Of a stretch of DNA of 9,369 nt, positions 6,351-9,369 are shown piece by piece. Source of the stretch: Candidatus Omnitrophota bacterium (GTDB lineage: Bacteria > Omnitrophota > Gorgyraeia > Duberdicusellales > 4484-171); contig JAQUOR010000060.1 in assembly GCA_028717025.1 (NCBI GenBank), forward strand, positions 1-9,369, in the 5' to 3' direction. The notes beneath the pieces are model-generated. The model ran no database searches and was not told the DNA's origin. It saw only the letters and a program-made list of their open reading frames with translations. The position numbers and the translations under genes are program-made. The first letter of the stretch is position 1, and every line of letters starts with the position of its first letter.

Positions 6351-7187
6351 TTAAAATTTATTAAGAAAATTGACTGTTTCCTGTGCGACCCTGTCTTTTT
6401 CCTTATCAATGGTAATCATATGGTAGCTGTCTTCAAGCTCTATGAGAGTTTTGTCGGGCGAGCCGATATGCGCAAGCAGATATCGGGCATTCTTAATGCT
6501 TACCATATCGTCTTCTTTGGCGTGCATGATGAGAATCGGGGTTGTAACCGAAGAAATTTCTTTTTTTACCACCTTGGTAAAGCGATGATGCTCATAAAGG
6601 CAGGCGAGCGGGAAAAAAGGACTTCCAAAAAGGAGTACTTTATTATCGAATTCAGCCGCGCGTGCGCTTTTATAAAATCGTTCGATGTTGGAACGCAACT
6701 TTTCATCTTTAAGGCCGTACGGCCAATCTTCCCGGATATTGATGGAATTACGTAAAAAAGGCATACACCAGAGTAATTCCAGGAGAAACTTTCCCTTATG
6801 CAGTGCCCAGCCATCATAGAAAAGGGTCGGCGCTAAAGCGACTAAACCAGTCACTTCGTCGGAAAGCTCATACGCCGTATGCACGCCGGCTAACGCTCCC
6901 ATTGAAAGACCGACAATAAAAACTTTTTGATTCCCTGTCTTTAGGTATTTAAAATCCTCTCTGCACATCGCCGCTATCTCATACCACTTAACGCGCTTTA
7001 ATTCTCCTAAGCTGCCGCAATGCCGCGGTAAAGTGTTACAAAGGACAGTATATCCTGCTCTATGAAGAAATTTACCCAGATAACTCATTTCAGAGGGAGT
7101 ACCGGTAATGCCGTGGATAAGAAGCACCGCTTTATGGTTGGTGCCTTTCAGAAAAAAACTATATTTTTTTGAATTATTTTGCTCCAT
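6351..7187 (-). CDS. Est30-like alpha/beta hydrolase (carboxylesterase)
   Basis: This 278-residue cytoplasmic serine hydrolase has the full triad: nucleophile Ser95 in GLSMG (93-97), Asp226 in HAKEDDMVS (222-230) and His256 in SYHMITIDKEKDRV (254-267). The oxyanion loop is HGITGTPSEM (25-34). The His-containing segment is close to that of the Geobacillus Est30 carboxylesterases (COG1647), which hydrolyse short to medium acyl esters. It is some 30 residues longer than Est30, with extra sequence around 125-200 that would enlarge the lid and suggests a bulkier, perhaps lipid, substrate. The start ATG has no Shine-Dalgarno but lies only 10 nt after a perfect TATAAT, so the message is probably leaderless. 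It reads in the same direction as the downstream flavoprotein across 154 bp without an obvious terminator, so read-through is possible. Its own promoter region is shared, divergently, with the FemAB-like acyltransferase. Confidence 0.92.
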   Translation of the reverse strand: MEQNNSKKYSFFLKGTNHKAVLLIHGITGTPSEMSYLGKFLHRAGYTVLCNTLPRHCGSLGELKRVKWYEIAAMCREDFKYLKTGNQKVFIVGLSMGALAGVHTAYELSDEVTGLVALAPTLFYDGWALHKGKFLLELLWCMPFLRNSINIREDWPYGLKDEKLRSNIERFYKSARAAEFDNKVLLFGSPFFPLACLYEHHRFTKVVKKEISSVTTPILIMHAKEDDMVSIKNARYLLAHIGSPDKTLIELEDSYHMITIDKEKDRVAQETVNFLNKF

Positions 7188-7196
7188 AAGAAATAC

Positions 7197-7224
7197 ATTA
7201 TAACATGGAAATTCGAAAAGTGAA
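7197..7224 (-). promoter_or_regulatory. Extended -10 promoter of the esterase gene (leaderless)
   Basis: On the minus strand TGT-TATAAT has a consensus -10 (7197-7202) with the TGn extension. TTCACT (7219-7224) lies 16 bp upstream as the -35. Initiation about 7 nt downstream falls near 7190, leaving some 3 nt before the ATG at 7187. There is no room for a ribosome binding site. Confidence 0.6.
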
Positions 7225-7231
7225 CTGTTCC

Positions 7232-7276
7232 AAACAATAGCGCACTGTGCTTATGTTGACTAAATTCTCATTGTTT
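7232..7276. promoter_or_regulatory. Nested inverted repeats between two divergent promoters
   Basis: AAACAAT (7232-7238) and ATTGTTT (7270-7276) are perfect inverted arms, nearly extended by CC and GG outside. The right arm coincides with the -35 of the acyltransferase promoter. Inside lies AGCGCACTGTGCT (7239-7251), a 13-bp palindrome with one mismatched pair. The position between two face-away promoters suits an operator controlling both genes. Confidence 0.4.
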
Positions 7277-7299
7277 AGGCAGGGTGGCTCTGGTATACT
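7271..7299 (+). promoter_or_regulatory. Extended -10 promoter of the FemAB-like gene (leaderless)
   Basis: TTGTTT (7271-7276) and TATACT (7294-7299) are 17 bp apart, and the -10 carries the TGn extension (TGG at 7291-7293). Expected initiation at about 7305-7307 places the ATG at 7308 within the first few bases of the transcript. This also argues against a GTG start at 7284, which would lie inside the promoter. Confidence 0.6.
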
Positions 7300-7307
7300 T
7301 ACTATCT

Positions 7308-8450
7308 ATGAAGGCTAACGCAACGGCCCTTACCGTAACAATTACCTCAACCATCAGAGATATTACCGAAAATGACTGGACGTTGCTCTTTGGCAATAAT
7401 GACATCGAAGGATGGGGGTATCATAAAACCATAGAAGAAGCAAATTTAAAAGAATTCGACCTCTATTATCTGGTTGTCAAGCGCCAAGCGAGAACCGTAG
7501 CCATCCTGCCGTTTTTTACTACACTTTTTTCTTTCACCACCATTATCCAGGGTCCTTTACAAAAAGTAATACTAACAATCCGCAAAAAATTCAAGCGTTT
7601 TTGTACGATGCCGATACTTTTTGTCGGCTTCCCTACTGCGGAAGAATTCTACATAGGCATCGCAAAGGATGAAAGCGCTGAAGAAATCATGACAACATTA
7701 CTGACCGCGCTTGAAGAATTCGCCTGCGGTAAAAAAATAGGCACTTTATTGTTTTACGACCTCACAGAAAAACATACAGCGCTCTTTCCGTATCTGAGGG
7801 ATAAAGGCTTTTCTCCCATGGAAAGTTTCCCCAACACACGAATAACCCTACAGGAGAAAACACTTGATGATTACATCGCAACGCTGGGTAAAAGCACCCG
7901 AAAAAACCTAAAGAGAAAATTACGCGAATCTGCGTCTCGTGCCGCCTTAACCACCGAAGTCAGCGAAGACATCGCAAAGATCAAGGATGAGGTATACCGG
8001 CTTTATTTGAATAACCTTAACGATTCTTCCGTGAGCTTTGAAACATTGACGTTTAATTTCTTTTTGACGATCTGCCGCAATATGCCCGGCGTTGCAAAAT
8101 TTTTCATTACGCGGTCAGGGGAAAAGATAGTAGCCTTCAATTTGTGTCTGATTAAAAACGATACCTGCATCGATAAGTTTATCGGTTTCGATAAGGAAAC
8201 ATCCCGCACTCTTCATCTCTATTATACTACCTTCTGCCACAACATAGACTGGTGCATTAAAAACGGAATACGCGTGTATCAAATGGGGGTCACGGATTAC
8301 GACCCGAAAATACGCCTCGGTGCGCGTCTTACCCCTCTTTACATCTACATTAAGCTGCGTAATCCTTTCATTAATTTTTTTGCACGAAAAATAATAAGAT
8401 TTATCGAACCTCGTCGGTTTGACCCCACACTAAAAAAGTTAAAGGATTAA
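7308..8450 (+). CDS. FemAB/GNAT-fold acyltransferase (Acetyltransf_6-like)
   Basis: This 380-residue soluble protein resembles the FemAB-related GNAT family (PF13480; related to COG3146), enzymes that transfer acyl or aminoacyl groups to cell-wall, lipid or polysaccharide acceptors. Numbering from ATG 7308, the most telling part is YIATLGKSTRKNLKRKLR (189-206), the basic helix that begins the second domain in this family. It is followed by FITRSGEKIVAFNLCL (266-281), a GNAT-like beta hairpin, and VYQMGVTDYDPKIRLGA (323-339), the family's C-terminal GxxxYxxK/R-type signature. The first domain (about 10-170) is the degenerate GNAT half. No signal peptide or membrane span is seen. The open frame reaches back to a GTG at 7284, but a strong promoter overlaps that stretch, so the ATG is chosen. 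The gene has no Shine-Dalgarno. It is divergent from the esterase gene and converges on the ketosynthase gene with a 1-bp gap. The donor and acceptor are unknown. Confidence 0.8.
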   Translation: MKANATALTVTITSTIRDITENDWTLLFGNNDIEGWGYHKTIEEANLKEFDLYYLVVKRQARTVAILPFFTTLFSFTTIIQGPLQKVILTIRKKFKRFCTMPILFVGFPTAEEFYIGIAKDESAEEIMTTLLTALEEFACGKKIGTLLFYDLTEKHTALFPYLRDKGFSPMESFPNTRITLQEKTLDDYIATLGKSTRKNLKRKLRESASRAALTTEVSEDIAKIKDEVYRLYLNNLNDSSVSFETLTFNFFLTICRNMPGVAKFFITRSGEKIVAFNLCLIKNDTCIDKFIGFDKETSRTLHLYYTTFCHNIDWCIKNGIRVYQMGVTDYDPKIRLGARLTPLYIYIKLRNPFINFFARKIIRFIEPRRFDPTLKKLKD

Positions 8451-8451
8451 A

Positions 8452-9369
8452 TCAGGAAAGAAACTTCTTAAGCACCAGGCAGGAATTATTGCCGCCAAAA
8501 GCAAAGGCATTATTGAGTGCGATAGAGACCTTTTTCTTACGCGCGATATTAGGAACGCAATCTATGTCGCACTCAGGGTCAGGAACCTTAAAATTTATCG
8601 TCGGCGGAATAATGTCATTTTTAACCGCACAGCAGCAGGCAATGGCCTCAAGCGCTGAGGCAGCACCCATGGCATGGCCCAGCATCGATTTAATGGAACT
8701 GACAGCCACGCGCTTGTAATCCTGCCCGAATACCTCTTTAATGGCCCGGCATTCTTCCCTGTCATTGGCAGCAGTCCCTGTGCCGTGCGCACTAAGATAA
8801 TCGACCTGGGAAGCCGAAATATGCGCCTGGCTTAAGGCATTGAGCATGGCATTCTTGATCCCCTCATACGAAGGGGTTGTCATATGAGTTGCATCGCAGC
8901 TTAAGCCATATCCAATGATTTCCCCATAAATGGAGGCTTTCCGCTGCTCAGCGCTTTCCAATGATTCTAAAATCAAAATACCGGCGCCCTCCCCGACCAG
9001 CATTCCTTTTCTATCCCTGTCAAACGGCTGACAGCTTTGAGGTGCAGCAGAGAGAAGACGGTTGAATCCGCAAAAGGCAATCCTCGAAAACGCATCGGCG
9101 CCACCGGCAAACATCATATCGGTATCTCCGCTTTTTATAAGGTCATATGCGTAGCCTATCGCGTAATTGCCCGCGGCGCAGGCAGTAGGAATAATATAGT
9201 TGGGTCCCCGCAGACCAAGCTCTGCGGCGATATGCCCGGGAATTACATTTGGGGGAACCCGGGGTATGAGAGAAGATTTTGCATCATCCAGAGTATCGTT
9301 AATCCACGCTTCATTCAAGACTTCAAAAATCTTTGCCTCCCCCATGGTAGTACCAAGGCAAACCCCTGT
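8452..9369 (-). CDS. FabF-type 3-oxoacyl-ACP synthase (N-terminus outside window)
   Basis: This is the C-terminal 305 residues of a condensing enzyme that extends acyl-ACP chains with malonyl-ACP. The frame runs off the right edge, and GVCLGTTMGE before and at the first internal Met matches ketosynthase sequence, so that Met (9345) is not the true start. Counting from it, the catalytic set is complete: Cys56 in TACAAG, His187 in HGTGTAANDREE, Lys219 in SSIKSMLGH and His224. This is therefore an active synthase, not a chain-length factor. GGADAFS, QPFDRDRKGMLVGEGAG and FAFGGNN are family landmarks; FGGNN replaces the FGGTN of E. coli FabF. A run of three Cys (237-239) is unusual. About 100 residues are missing from the usual 410. 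Housekeeping FabF is possible, but the setting beside a polyene-type flavoprotein and acyltransferase, without other fab genes in view, makes a specialised lipid or polyene pathway more likely. Confidence 0.92.
   Translation of the reverse strand, partial: TGVCLGTTMGEAKIFEVLNEAWINDTLDDAKSSLIPRVPPNVIPGHIAAELGLRGPNYIIPTACAAGNYAIGYAYDLIKSGDTDMMFAGGADAFSRIAFCGFNRLLSAAPQSCQPFDRDRKGMLVGEGAGILILESLESAEQRKASIYGEIIGYGLSCDATHMTTPSYEGIKNAMLNALSQAHISASQVDYLSAHGTGTAANDREECRAIKEVFGQDYKRVAVSSIKSMLGHAMGAASALEAIACCCAVKNDIIPPTINFKVPDPECDIDCVPNIARKKKVSIALNNAFAFGGNNSCLVLKKFLS

Noticed and set aside
6195..6755. 186-codon plus-strand open frame across the flavoprotein-esterase spacer and the 3' end of the esterase gene
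   Set aside because: Most of it is antisense to the esterase Asp/His region. The translation looks random and starts with no promoter or ribosome site.
7284..7307. GTG start adding eight residues to the acyltransferase
   Set aside because: The added codons lie in the -10 and spacer of a strong extended -10 promoter, so they are unlikely to be transcribed.
1..9369. tRNA, rRNA, CRISPR array, insertion sequence or prophage parts
   Set aside because: Looked for by eye on both strands. There are no regularly spaced repeats, no transposase or integrase motifs and no cloverleaf-like segments in the few gaps.

Overview
This 9.4-kb window reads as a compact bacterial chromosome segment of moderate base composition, probably from an uncultivated lineage. 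Almost every base is coding, the genes alternate between strands, and convergent neighbours end 1 to 12 bp apart. Several starts have no Shine-Dalgarno sequence, and two genes appear to be transcribed as leaderless mRNAs. The sequence alone does not fix the phylum. A signal-peptide TPR protein, a FemAB-like acyltransferase and lipid-type enzymes fit a bacterium with an elaborate envelope. An Omnitrophota-like or similar candidate phylum is only a guess.

Layout, left to right. A MenA/UbiA-type prenyltransferase (minus strand, 3' part outside the window) is divergent from a short-chain, probably C20, polyprenyl diphosphate synthase (plus). Next comes a minus-strand pair: a DegT/DnrJ/EryC1/StrS aminotransferase followed 2 bp later by an exported TPR protein. 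Divergent from that pair is a plus-strand pair of overlapping small DMT/SMR-type membrane proteins. Then come a CrtI/CrtISO/RetSat-type FAD oxidoreductase and an Est30-like carboxylesterase (both minus), a FemAB/GNAT-fold acyltransferase (plus), and a FabF-type ketosynthase (minus) whose N-terminus lies beyond the right edge.

How they may fit together. One half can make and transfer an isoprenoid chain: prenyl synthase plus UbiA. The other half has tools usually seen with polyene or unusual fatty-acyl metabolism: desaturase/isomerase-like flavoprotein, ketosynthase, esterase and acyltransferase. Between them, a DegT aminotransferase opposite a two-gene small-transporter pair resembles, in gene content only, the ArnB plus ArnE/ArnF logic of amino-sugar lipid modification. 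My inference is a lipid or pigment biosynthesis island that builds, decorates and exports an isoprenoid- or polyene-linked envelope compound. The final product cannot be read from this window.

The intergenic DNA is scarce but structured. It holds a divergent pair of extended -10 promoters, each within about 10 nt of a start codon, with nested inverted repeats between them. Four exact ACGGAT hexamers lie within 77 bp upstream of the flavoprotein. AT-rich palindromes and leader hairpins occur between the aminotransferase and the transporter pair. No tRNA, rRNA, CRISPR array, insertion sequence or clear intrinsic terminator was seen.
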